Part shown: in pieces, positions 7,240-13,400 of the stretch | How the letters are laid out: the number at the start of each line of letters is the position of its first letter | Numbering within the stretch: the stretch's first letter is position 1 | Assembly: GCA_947624945.1 (NCBI GenBank) | Contig: CANQMJ010000006.1 | Coordinates: 1 to 31,623 of the forward strand | Source of the DNA: an uncultured Clostridia bacterium | GTDB taxonomy: Bacteria > Bacillota > Clostridia > Oscillospirales > CAG-272 | Reading direction: 5' to 3' | DNA: 31,623 bases | Notes under the pieces: generated by a model | What the model was told of the DNA's origin: nothing | Seen by the model: the letters and a program-made list of their open reading frames with translations, nothing else | Databases searched by the model: none | Program-made: the position numbers and the translations under genes

Positions 7240-9087
7240 CTACTCCAATGGTTTGCGCTTGTATTCGATGAAAAACTGACGGTACCACACAAGAAACGTG
7301 TAAACGACCCATATGCGCCGCTGGTTGTTGGCTTTGCCGGATCTGTGCTCGTCGAGTATGTGCAGAAGCTCGTCAACGTTGAAGAATTCGGACGCGTGGG
7401 GAGCTGTGAATTCCGCTTTCACGAGCTCGTAGAAGCGGTCCTCGCGCAGCCAGTTTTTTATCGGCACGGGAAAGCCCATCTTCGGGCGCGTCGCCCATTC
7501 GTCGGGAAGCGAACGGTTCGCGGCGCGGCGAAGCACGTACTTTGTGCCGTTTTCGTTCACGCGGAAGCGGGACGGTATGCGCTGCGCGGACGCCATAACG
7601 ATGCGGTCAAGGTACGGAACGCGCAGCTCGAGGCTGTGAGCCATCGACATCTTGTCCGCTTTGAGCAGAATGTCGCCGGGCAGCCACAGGGAAATGTCGA
7701 GGTACTGCTTTTTCGTCAGCTCGTCCTTGTCTTTGACCTTGTCGTAGACGGGACGAGTGATGTCGAACGGCGTCGGCGCGTCTTTGTATTTGTCGGCGAG
7801 CACGCGTTTTGCCTCTCTGTCGGAGAATACGAACGCCTGACCGATGAAGTAGTCCTCGGGCGTGCCTCCGCCGCGAACGATCATATCGTGACCTTTGAAA
7901 TAGGGAAGATGCTTTACGGCTTTCGCCGCAGCGCGGCGTATCGGCGACGGTATGCGCTTATATTTGCGCAGCGCGGGCGTGTCGTCGTACCATTCGTAGC
8001 CGCCCCATATCTCGTCAGCGCCCTCGCCGGACAAAACGACGGTCACATATTCGCGCGTCAGCTTTGCGAGGAACCAAAGCGGGACGCTCGACGGATTCGC
8101 CTGCGGTTCGTCCATGTGATACTGTATCTGCGGGAACGCGTCGAAGCATTCCTCGGCAGTGATTATCTTTGTGTGATGTTCGACGCCGAGCAGTTCGGAC
8201 AGGTGCTCCGCGTGCTCCGTCTCGTTGAATTTTGCCTCGCCGAAGCCGACCGAGAAGGTGTGTTCGGGCATGAGGCACGCTGTGATGTAACTCGAATCGA
8301 CGCCGCCCGACAGAAACGACCCGACCGGCACGTCGCTTTGCCTGTGCAGCTTCACAGACTCGCGCACGTCGTGCTCGAGCTCGTCGGTGAAATCGTCGAG
8401 CGTGCGCGACTCGTCTTCGTCGAAGTCGACGTCCCAATACCGCTCAAGCGAGACTGTGCCGTCCCTGAATGTGAGCGTGTGCGCGGGCGGCAGCTTGTAT
8501 ATGCCGTCGAAGAATGTCTCCGGCGTCGACGAATACTGAAACGACAAATACGGGCGCAGCGCGCGCGGGTTGACGCGCATCGTTATCTTCGGATGCTCGA
8601 GCATTGCCTTGATCTCGCTGCCGAAAATGAAGTCGCCGTCGGCGACTGTGTAATAGAGCGGCTTTATGCCGAACGGGTCGCGGGCGCAGAATATTGTTCT
8701 TTCTTCTTTGTCCCATACGGCGATGGCAAACATGCCGCGAAGCCGCGGTATGAGCGCGCGTCCCCATTCGACAAAGCCTTCAAGCACGACCTCTGTGTCG
8801 CAGTTTGTTGTGAACGTATGTCCGAGCGCTTTGAGCTCGTCTCGAAGCGATATGTAGTTATATATTTCACCGTTGAATACGAGAGCGAATCTGCCGTCCT
8901 TTGACGTCCACGGCTGAGACGGGCACGACAGGTCGAGTATGGACAGTCGGCGAAAGCCGAGAGTTATGCCGTCGTCAATGTATCTGCCGCCGTCGTCGGG
9001 ACCGCGGTGTATGATACGCTCGCACATGTTTTCGATAAGACGGGCGTTATTTGCAGTCGTTCCGGTGAATCCGATAAATCCGCACAT
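7240..9087 (-). CDS. asnB: Glutamine-hydrolysing asparagine synthase family amidotransferase
   Basis: A 615-residue two-domain amidotransferase. The N-terminal class II glutaminase starts MCGFIG, so Cys2 becomes the nucleophile after Met removal; RIIHRGPDD and NGEIYNY follow. The C-terminal PP-loop ATP-pyrophosphatase domain has FLSGGVDSS (258-266) and LSGEGADEIWGGY (352-364). The reaction uses Gln and ATP to amidate a beta-carboxylate. In the simplest reading this makes free Asn. As the first gene of a cluster with a probable D-Asp ligase and racemase, it could instead amidate D-Asp in peptidoglycan precursors, as AsnH does in Lactococcus lactis. ATG at 9085-9087 has GGAG 6 nt upstream. The next gene begins 6 bp after the TAG stop. 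Confidence 0.9.
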   Translation of the reverse strand: MCGFIGFTGTTANNARLIENMCERIIHRGPDDGGRYIDDGITLGFRRLSILDLSCPSQPWTSKDGRFALVFNGEIYNYISLRDELKALGHTFTTNCDTEVVLEGFVEWGRALIPRLRGMFAIAVWDKEERTIFCARDPFGIKPLYYTVADGDFIFGSEIKAMLEHPKITMRVNPRALRPYLSFQYSSTPETFFDGIYKLPPAHTLTFRDGTVSLERYWDVDFDEDESRTLDDFTDELEHDVRESVKLHRQSDVPVGSFLSGGVDSSYITACLMPEHTFSVGFGEAKFNETEHAEHLSELLGVEHHTKIITAEECFDAFPQIQYHMDEPQANPSSVPLWFLAKLTREYVTVVLSGEGADEIWGGYEWYDDTPALRKYKRIPSPIRRAAAKAVKHLPYFKGHDMIVRGGGTPEDYFIGQAFVFSDREAKRVLADKYKDAPTPFDITRPVYDKVKDKDELTKKQYLDISLWLPGDILLKADKMSMAHSLELRVPYLDRIVMASAQRIPSRFRVNENGTKYVLRRAANRSLPDEWATRPKMGFPVPIKNWLREDRFYELVKAEFTAPHASEFFNVDELLHILDEHRSGKANNQRRIWVVYTFLVWYRQFFIEYKRKPLE

Positions 9088-9118
9088 GGCGTTCTCCGTT
9101 CAAAATAATACTTTTATT

Positions 9119-9147
9119 ATTTTACCATATTTGAGCGGCGAAATAAA
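9119..9147 (-). promoter_or_regulatory. Candidate promoter for the asnB-ligase-racemase-dac-murE cluster
   Basis: On the minus strand, TAAAAT (9119-9124) is preceded by TG one base away, an extended -10, with a weak -35 TTTATT (9142-9147) 17 bp upstream. It is 32 nt before the asnB ATG. No better candidate is seen closer to the gene. Confidence 0.5.
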
Positions 9148-9185
9148 GTCTTTTTCGCAAATCCGCCAACTTTTTTCTCGCGTTC

Positions 9186-9270
9186 GGACAAAACAATACC
9201 GCCGCTGTCGGCGTGAGGGATATCATGAGATTGATATATCTTCCTGTGACAGCGGCGGTATCGTTTGTCC
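9186..9270. repeat. Large imperfect palindrome (about 85 bp)
   Basis: The left arm at 9186-9209 and the right arm at 9248-9270 are inverted copies over 23-24 bp with only two differences, sharing ATACCGCCGCTGTC. Between them ATATCA and TGATAT form an inner stem. A separate hairpin, CCCGC-ACAT-GCGGG, abuts it at 9269-9282. No T-run follows on either strand, which argues against a terminator. It looks like a dispersed palindromic or MITE-like repeat, or an RNA/DNA regulatory structure upstream of asnB. Confidence 0.7.
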
Positions 9271-9568
9271 CGCACATGCGGGAGTAAGCCTATAATAATT
9301 TTTACGGCACGCATATTATACACTAACGCGGACAAATTTGTATATGGTCATTTTGAACGATATTAATCAAAATTTTTCAAGTATTTGACTATACTCGCAA
9401 AAAGTCAATAGAAAATGCGAAACTTATCGGAAAATCGTACCTTTCATGAATTTTTTGCTTACGCAAATTGCATATTTTCGACAAAAAGCGCCGTATTTGC
9501 TGCGAAAAACGCAGTATCGGAAGCGCGATAAAAAAAGACGGGAAACGGGAAAAATATGAAAAACGGTA

Positions 9569-9597
9569 TTGACAAAGGCGTTTTGGTGTGATATACT
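9569..9597 (+). promoter_or_regulatory. Strong SigA-type promoter of the infC-rpmI-rplT operon
   Basis: A consensus -35 TTGACA (9569-9574) and -10 TATACT (9592-9597) are separated by 17 bp. Transcription should begin near 9604, giving a leader of about 170 nt before the infC start codon. Confidence 0.9.
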
Positions 9598-9603
9598 GCC
9601 ACA

Positions 9604-9773
9604 TGTAAAAAAGAAGCGGAACGTATTCGTCCCCACCGTGCGGCTTCGGTCGGTACGGTCAAGATCGGCTTATCTCGGGTTTTCGGGCGTCGTTTTTGCG
9701 GAGGGACTTTGCGGTTCCCCCGTGTTTATTTTTTCTGACGGCAAAAGCCGCGGTGGTCTTCGGACGGAGGTAT
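9604..9773 (+). promoter_or_regulatory. Structured infC leader with probable attenuator (L20-leader-like)
   Basis: The 5' untranslated region contains a hairpin at 9635-9659: ACCGT/ACGGT closing a stem capped by a C(TTCG)G tetraloop. A terminator-like hairpin with a T-rich tail follows at 9699-9736. Long leaders that regulate this operon by L20 feedback are known in Firmicutes, and the position fits. The L20-binding fold itself was not verified, so the mechanism is inferred. Confidence 0.6.
9699..9736 (+). terminator. Terminator-like hairpin inside the infC leader
   Basis: CGGAGGGA (9699-9706) pairs with TTCCCCCG (9715-9722) with one A-C mismatch and one G-T wobble, followed by a T-rich tract with six consecutive T. 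Its place between promoter and start codon suggests transcription attenuation. Confidence 0.6.
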
Positions 9774-10382
9774 ATGGCAAACAACTCAAAGGATTATCCG
9801 ATAAATGACGGCATCAGGCTCTCCGGCAATGTCCGCGTCGTGGACGGCTCGGAGCAGCTCGGCATCATTTCGGTCGCAAAAGCAAAACAGATCGCGTATG
9901 ACAAGGGGCTCGACCTCGTGCTCATGTCGCCGAATTCCGATCCCCCTGTATGCAGGATCATGGATTACGGCAAATTCTGCTACGAGCGTGAGAAAAAGGA
10001 AAAGGAAGCGAAACGCAAACAGCAGGTCGTCGAGATCAAGGAAGTCCAGCTTTCCTATCTGATCGACAATCACGATTTCGAGACTAAGGCTAAACGCGCC
10101 GTGGGATTTCTCTCCGACGGCAACAAGGTAAAGGTCGTTCTGCGCTTCAAGGGGCGTCAGATCGCACATCAGAACCTTGGACGTGAGCTTTTGGCGCGCT
10201 TTGAGGAATACTGCTCCGGCGTCGGCGCCGTCGACAAGCGTCCCACGCTTGACGGCAGGCAGATGACGATGATGATAAATCCCGTCAGGCAGAAGCCGGA
10301 AAAAGCCGAAAAAGCGGATAAGACCGAGCAGCAGACAGCAGAGGATACACCTGCCGCAGAGTCCGCCGAAGAAAACGAATAA
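9774..10382 (+). CDS. infC: Translation initiation factor IF-3
   Basis: IF-3 binds the 30S subunit, prevents premature 50S joining and checks the start codon. The 202-residue protein has the N-domain (INDGIRLSGNVRVVDG, then EQLGIISV), the lysine-rich linker with YEREKKEKEAKRKQ around residues 80-93, and the C-domain (EVQLSYLIDNHDFETK, KVVLRFKGRQ). A charged Glu/Lys/Ala-rich tail from about residue 170 makes it longer than the usual 170-180. ATG at 9774 follows GGAGG by only 3 nt, unusually close; longer upstream readings run into the leader terminator and are rejected. First gene of the conserved infC-rpmI-rplT operon. Confidence 0.95.
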   Translation: MANNSKDYPINDGIRLSGNVRVVDGSEQLGIISVAKAKQIAYDKGLDLVLMSPNSDPPVCRIMDYGKFCYEREKKEKEAKRKQQVVEIKEVQLSYLIDNHDFETKAKRAVGFLSDGNKVKVVLRFKGRQIAHQNLGRELLARFEEYCSGVGAVDKRPTLDGRQMTMMINPVRQKPEKAEKADKTEQQTAEDTPAAESAEENE

Positions 10383-10420
10383 GTGCGGAAAAAGTACATT
10401 TAATTTGAAGGAGTACCAAA

Positions 10421-10615
10421 ATGGGCAAGATCAAGACGCATAAGGCATCGGCAAAAAGATTCTCTCTTACCGGAACGGGCAAGGTAAAGATGAACCACAG
10501 CGATCATCGTCACAAGCTCGGCAAGAAGGACACAAAGCGCAAGCGTCATCTTCGTTCCGGCGCTATCATGGAAGAAGCGCAGGCTAAGAACGTGCGCCGC
10601 ATGATAATCAAATAA
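10421..10615 (+). CDS. rpmI: 50S ribosomal protein L35
   Basis: A 64-residue basic protein matching L35 over its full length: GKIKTHKASAKRF at the start, then HKLGKKDTKRKRHLR and a C-terminal RRMIIK. The length is that of the family (about 64-66). GAAGGAG lies just upstream of the ATG. It is encoded 38 bp after infC and before rplT, as in most bacteria, so expression should be matched to L20. Confidence 0.97.
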   Translation: MGKIKTHKASAKRFSLTGTGKVKMNHSDHRHKLGKKDTKRKRHLRSGAIMEEAQAKNVRRMIIK

Positions 10616-10658
10616 GCGGTCAGAACAAAAGAGAGAATTTTAACGGAGGAAACACACA

Positions 10659-11012
10659 ATGGCAAGAGTTAAGGGCGCGATGATGGCGCGCAAAAGAAGA
10701 AATAAAGTATTAAAGAGTGCGAAGGGTTACTGGGGCGCGAAGAGCAAGCACTTCAAGATGGCGAAGCAAGCCGTCATGAAGAGCGGCAACTACGCGTTCG
10801 AGGGCAGAAAGCAGAGAAAGCGCGATTTCCGTTCGCTTTGGATCACGCGCATCTCGGCAGCGGCAAAGCAGAACGGCATGAACTATTCGACGTTCATGCA
10901 CGGTCTCAAGGCTGCGGGCATAGACCTCAACCGCAAGATGCTCTCAGAGCTCGCGGTGTCCGACAAGGCGGCTTTCGCCTCACTCGTCGAGCGCGCGAAG
11001 GCGGCTCTGTAA
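10659..11012 (+). CDS. rplT: 50S ribosomal protein L20
   Basis: The 117-residue L20 binds 23S rRNA early in 50S assembly. It has the long basic N-terminal helix (ARVKGAMMARKRRNKVLK), GYWGAKSKHF, RKQRKRDFRSLWITRI, FMHGLKAAGIDLNRKMLSELA and the usual length. GGAGG precedes the ATG. It is the last gene before a strong terminator and is the probable feedback regulator acting on the infC leader. Confidence 0.97.
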   Translation: MARVKGAMMARKRRNKVLKSAKGYWGAKSKHFKMAKQAVMKSGNYAFEGRKQRKRDFRSLWITRISAAAKQNGMNYSTFMHGLKAAGIDLNRKMLSELAVSDKAAFASLVERAKAAL

Positions 11013-11026
11013 TCGAAAAAATCATC

Positions 11027-11052
11027 AAAAAACCGGTCATCGCCGGTTTTTT
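11027..11052 (+). terminator. Intrinsic terminator after rplT
   Basis: AAAAAACCGG (11027-11036) pairs with CCGGTTTTTT (11043-11052) around a 6-nt loop. It begins 15 bp after the rplT stop and ends the infC operon. The symmetric A/T flanks would let it work on either strand. Confidence 0.9.
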
Positions 11053-11054
11053 GT

Positions 11055-11080
11055 GCTATTTAGACACGCTTACAAATAGC
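11055..11080. repeat. Short inverted repeat upstream of the SpoU methyltransferase gene
   Basis: GCTATTT (11055-11061) and AAATAGC (11074-11080) are perfect inverted copies separated by 12 nt, ending 8 nt before the ATG. The hairpin could limit ribosome access or mark an operator. No function can be assigned. Confidence 0.35.
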
Positions 11081-11088
11081 GAGAAATT

Positions 11089-11895
11089 ATGGAAAAAATC
11101 TACATTTCCAGCCGGCAGAACGCTGTCGTTTCGCAGACCGCGAAGCTGTCGGACAGGAAATACCGCGACGTGTCGGGACTGTTTCTGCTCGACGGCGTAA
11201 AGCTGTTATGCGAGGCGGTATCGTGTGGAATTGAGATAGAGTATGTGCTCTGTACCGAGGCGGCGTCGGAGAAATACACAGACGAGATCGCGTCGTCGCG
11301 TGCGGGGCGCGTATATGTGCTCTCTGAGCCCGCATTTGAGCGCGTCACAGACGAGAAGTCGCCGGAGGGTATAGTTACCACTGCGCGCTGCTCCGACTCG
11401 ATAAGGCGCGATTTTGCCGATGCTGACGCGGACTGCGAGTCGTGCAGACTCTTGCTCGACGGCATACAGAACCCCGACAACCTCGGCGCTATACTGCGCT
11501 CGGCGCATGCGTTCGGTCAGAAAGGCATAATCCTCGGCGCGGGGTGCGCCGACATATACGGACGCCGCGTCATGCGTTCGTCGATGGGGGCGGCGCTTCG
11601 CGCGGGAACGCTGTCGGCGCGTTCGGCGGCGGACGCGTGCCGCGCGATACGGTCGCGCGGTCACCGCGTAGTCGCGGCGACGATGCAGGGTGCGGTGCCG
11701 TTGACGGAGTTTGACTTTCGCCCCGGCGACTGCATTATTATCGGCAACGAGGGGCACGGCATCGGACGCGACGTGCTCGACGCGGCGACGGACGCCGTGT
11801 ATATTCCGATGGCGGCGGGACAGGAGTCTTTGAACGCGTCGTGCGCCGCCGCAGTCATACTTTGGGAAGTTTACAAAAGAAGCATGTCAAAATAA
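11089..11895 (+). CDS. SpoU/TrmH-family RNA 2'-O-methyltransferase
   Basis: A 268-residue SPOUT methyltransferase that uses S-adenosylmethionine to methylate a ribose 2'-OH in rRNA or tRNA. An N-terminal substrate-binding domain (residues 1-100) is followed by the trefoil-knot domain with motif 1 NPDNLGAILRSA (128-139), motif 2 IIIGNEGHGIG (216-226) and motif 3 VYIPMAAGQESLNASCAAAV (about 237-256). It resembles the 23S rRNA G2251 methyltransferase RlmB and the YsgA group; the exact target cannot be read from sequence. Only a weak GAGAA ribosome site precedes the ATG. The position directly after rplT is common in Clostridia, but the terminator suggests separate transcription or read-through. 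Confidence 0.9.
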   Translation: MEKIYISSRQNAVVSQTAKLSDRKYRDVSGLFLLDGVKLLCEAVSCGIEIEYVLCTEAASEKYTDEIASSRAGRVYVLSEPAFERVTDEKSPEGIVTTARCSDSIRRDFADADADCESCRLLLDGIQNPDNLGAILRSAHAFGQKGIILGAGCADIYGRRVMRSSMGAALRAGTLSARSAADACRAIRSRGHRVVAATMQGAVPLTEFDFRPGDCIIIGNEGHGIGRDVLDAATDAVYIPMAAGQESLNASCAAAVILWEVYKRSMSK

Positions 11896-11914
11896 ATAAA
11901 CGCAGGAGGACAAT

Positions 11915-13330
11915 ATGTCGGACAGAGTCTTATGGATATGGCTGTCGCTCGCGTGCGGACCCGGCAGCCGGGCATATAACAAGCTGTTTGCGTCGTTTTC
12001 GACGCTGCGCGAGATATACGACGCGCCGCGCGAGCGGCTTATGGAAGTTGACGGCATCACTGACCGCATCGCGGACGCGCTTGCCGACAAGGATCTCACG
12101 CGCGCAAAAGATATACTTTCCTTCTGCATGCAGAAAAACTGGTACGTTCTCACATACGGCGACAAGGGCTACCCGAAACGGCTCAAAACGCTCGTCGACC
12201 CGCCGGTGGTGCTTTACTGTAAGGGACGCTTTCTCGACTTCAACGATCAGGTATGCATCGCGGTCGTCGGTACGCGTCGCATGACGGAATACGGCGAGCA
12301 TCAGGCGTATGCGCTGTCTTATGCGATGGCGGCGGGCGGCGCGATAATCGTGTCGGGAATGGCGCTCGGCTGCGACGCTATGGCGGCGAACGGTGCGCTC
12401 GACGCGGACGCGCCGACAGTCGCGGTGCTCGGATGCGGGCTCGATATCGTATATCCGCATGAGCACAGGACGCTTTCGGAGCATATCGCCAAAACGGGCA
12501 TGATAATGACCGAATACCCGCCGGGTTCAAGACCTGAGGGAGCGCATTTTCCCGTGCGCAACCGTATAATCAGCGGGCTGTCGCAGGGAACGCTCGTAGT
12601 CGAGGCCCCCGAGGGGAGCGGTTCGCTCATAACGGCGCGCACCGCGCTCTATCAGGGACGCGATCTGTTCGCGGTCCCGGGCGAGGTCGGCAGCGTTAAC
12701 AGCGCAGGATGCAACGCGCTCATAAAGGCTGGCGCACAGACAGTGACGAGCGCATACGACGTTTTGTCCGAATATGAATTCGTCTATCCGCACAGGATAA
12801 GCGTTGAAGCCGCCAAGTATGCGGAACGCGCGATAAACTCAAAGAGCGGACAGGAGTCGGCGGCCCGCCGCCGTATATCGGCGCGTCCGCAGTTAAGTAC
12901 GGCAGCGGTCGACGACGGCGTTATCTCCGTGACAGAGCGCACGAGGCGCAAGGCGGAGGAGGCCGCACAGGTCGAAGCGGAAAAGGACGACGCGTCCGGC
13001 TCGTACTCATTTGCGAACGCAAAGCGCGAACGCGAGGATGTCGTGCGAGAGCAGCGCGAGCGCAAAAAGGCGCGCGAAGCAAAGGCAGCGGATGCGGACG
13101 CGGACGCGGCGCAGAACGGAGCGGCGGATACGTCGGCGCCGTCCGAGGTGCCGATAACGGATGTGGAAAATGCAATACTCGCCGCTATCGGAAACGGCGC
13201 CGTTACGCCGGACGAGATATGCAGCAAGGGTTTTTCGCCCGCCGAGGTCATGAGCTCGCTGACGATACTCGAAATACTCGGTCACGTCACAGCAGTTCCG
13301 GGCGGACGGTATGTTAAAACTAAGAAATGA
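11915..13330 (+). CDS. dprA: DNA-processing protein DprA (Smf) with long charged linker
   Basis: DprA binds incoming single-stranded DNA and loads RecA during natural transformation; many non-competent bacteria also carry it. Residues 1-60 form a helix-hairpin-helix/SAM-like domain (LMEVDGITDRIADAL). The Rossmann-like DprA domain spans about 80-290: AVVGTRRMTEYG, VSGMALGCDAMA, VLGCGLDIVYP, FPVRNRIISGLSQG, EGSGSLITARTAL and FAVPG. A C-terminal winged helix covers about 412-471. Between them lies a linker of roughly 110 residues rich in Ala, Glu, Arg and Lys, which explains the length of 471 versus about 300-370 typical. The usual SGLARGID is here SGMALGCD, losing the Arg. AGGAGG sits 5 nt before the ATG. 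Followed by topA and trmFO, a conserved Firmicutes order. Confidence 0.94.
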   Translation: MSDRVLWIWLSLACGPGSRAYNKLFASFSTLREIYDAPRERLMEVDGITDRIADALADKDLTRAKDILSFCMQKNWYVLTYGDKGYPKRLKTLVDPPVVLYCKGRFLDFNDQVCIAVVGTRRMTEYGEHQAYALSYAMAAGGAIIVSGMALGCDAMAANGALDADAPTVAVLGCGLDIVYPHEHRTLSEHIAKTGMIMTEYPPGSRPEGAHFPVRNRIISGLSQGTLVVEAPEGSGSLITARTALYQGRDLFAVPGEVGSVNSAGCNALIKAGAQTVTSAYDVLSEYEFVYPHRISVEAAKYAERAINSKSGQESAARRRISARPQLSTAAVDDGVISVTERTRRKAEEAAQVEAEKDDASGSYSFANAKREREDVVREQRERKKAREAKAADADADAAQNGAADTSAPSEVPITDVENAILAAIGNGAVTPDEICSKGFSPAEVMSSLTILEILGHVTAVPGGRYVKTKK

Positions 13331-13332
13331 CT

Positions 13333-13371
13333 GCATATAATGCGTTGCTAATAGACCGCATATAATGCGTT
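13333..13371 (+). repeat. Two 14-bp direct repeats containing TATAAT upstream of topA
   Basis: GCATATAATGCGTT occurs at 13333-13346 and again at 13358-13371, a 25-bp period, filling the dprA-topA gap. Each copy contains a perfect -10 hexamer TATAAT, but no convincing -35 lies at the right distance. It could be a duplicated promoter element or a protein-binding site for topA control. Confidence 0.6.
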
Positions 13372-13400
13372 ATGATAAACAGAAACGAAAGGAACCGTAC

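Larger units (their letters stand above)
9088..9773. other. Divergent intergenic region between asnB and infC
   Basis: This 686-bp stretch is much more AT-rich than its surroundings and carries no supportable gene. It holds the asnB promoter (minus strand), a large palindrome at 9186-9270 with a small hairpin at 9269-9282, an AT-rich section from about 9290 to 9560 in which I see no clear element, and the infC promoter and leader. Small ORFs crossing it lack ribosome sites and conserved motifs. Confidence 0.85.

Noticed and set aside
7018..8904. Very long plus-strand open frame (over 600 codons) opposite asnB and the ATP-grasp gene
   Set aside because: It is antisense to two genes with complete family motifs, has no ribosome site, and its translation is rich in Arg, Val and His as expected from the mirror frame of this GC-rich codon usage.
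9117..9335. Small ORFs on both strands through the large palindrome
   Set aside because: Their similar peptides on opposite strands are a direct result of the inverted repeat, not of coding sequence.
9696..9773. N-terminal extension of IF-3 by 26 residues
   Set aside because: It would be translated from the leader terminator hairpin, has no ribosome site and is not part of the IF-3 family.
9807..9809. ATA codon preceded by AAAGG as an alternative infC start
   Set aside because: IF-3 genes can use non-AUG starts and the spacing is good, but the upstream ATG also has GGAGG and a family-typical N-terminus. Kept only as a remote option.
13365..13400. Earlier ATG start for topA
   Set aside because: It lies in the direct repeats with no ribosome site; the ATG at 13401 has AAAGGA at 7 nt and gives the canonical N-terminus.
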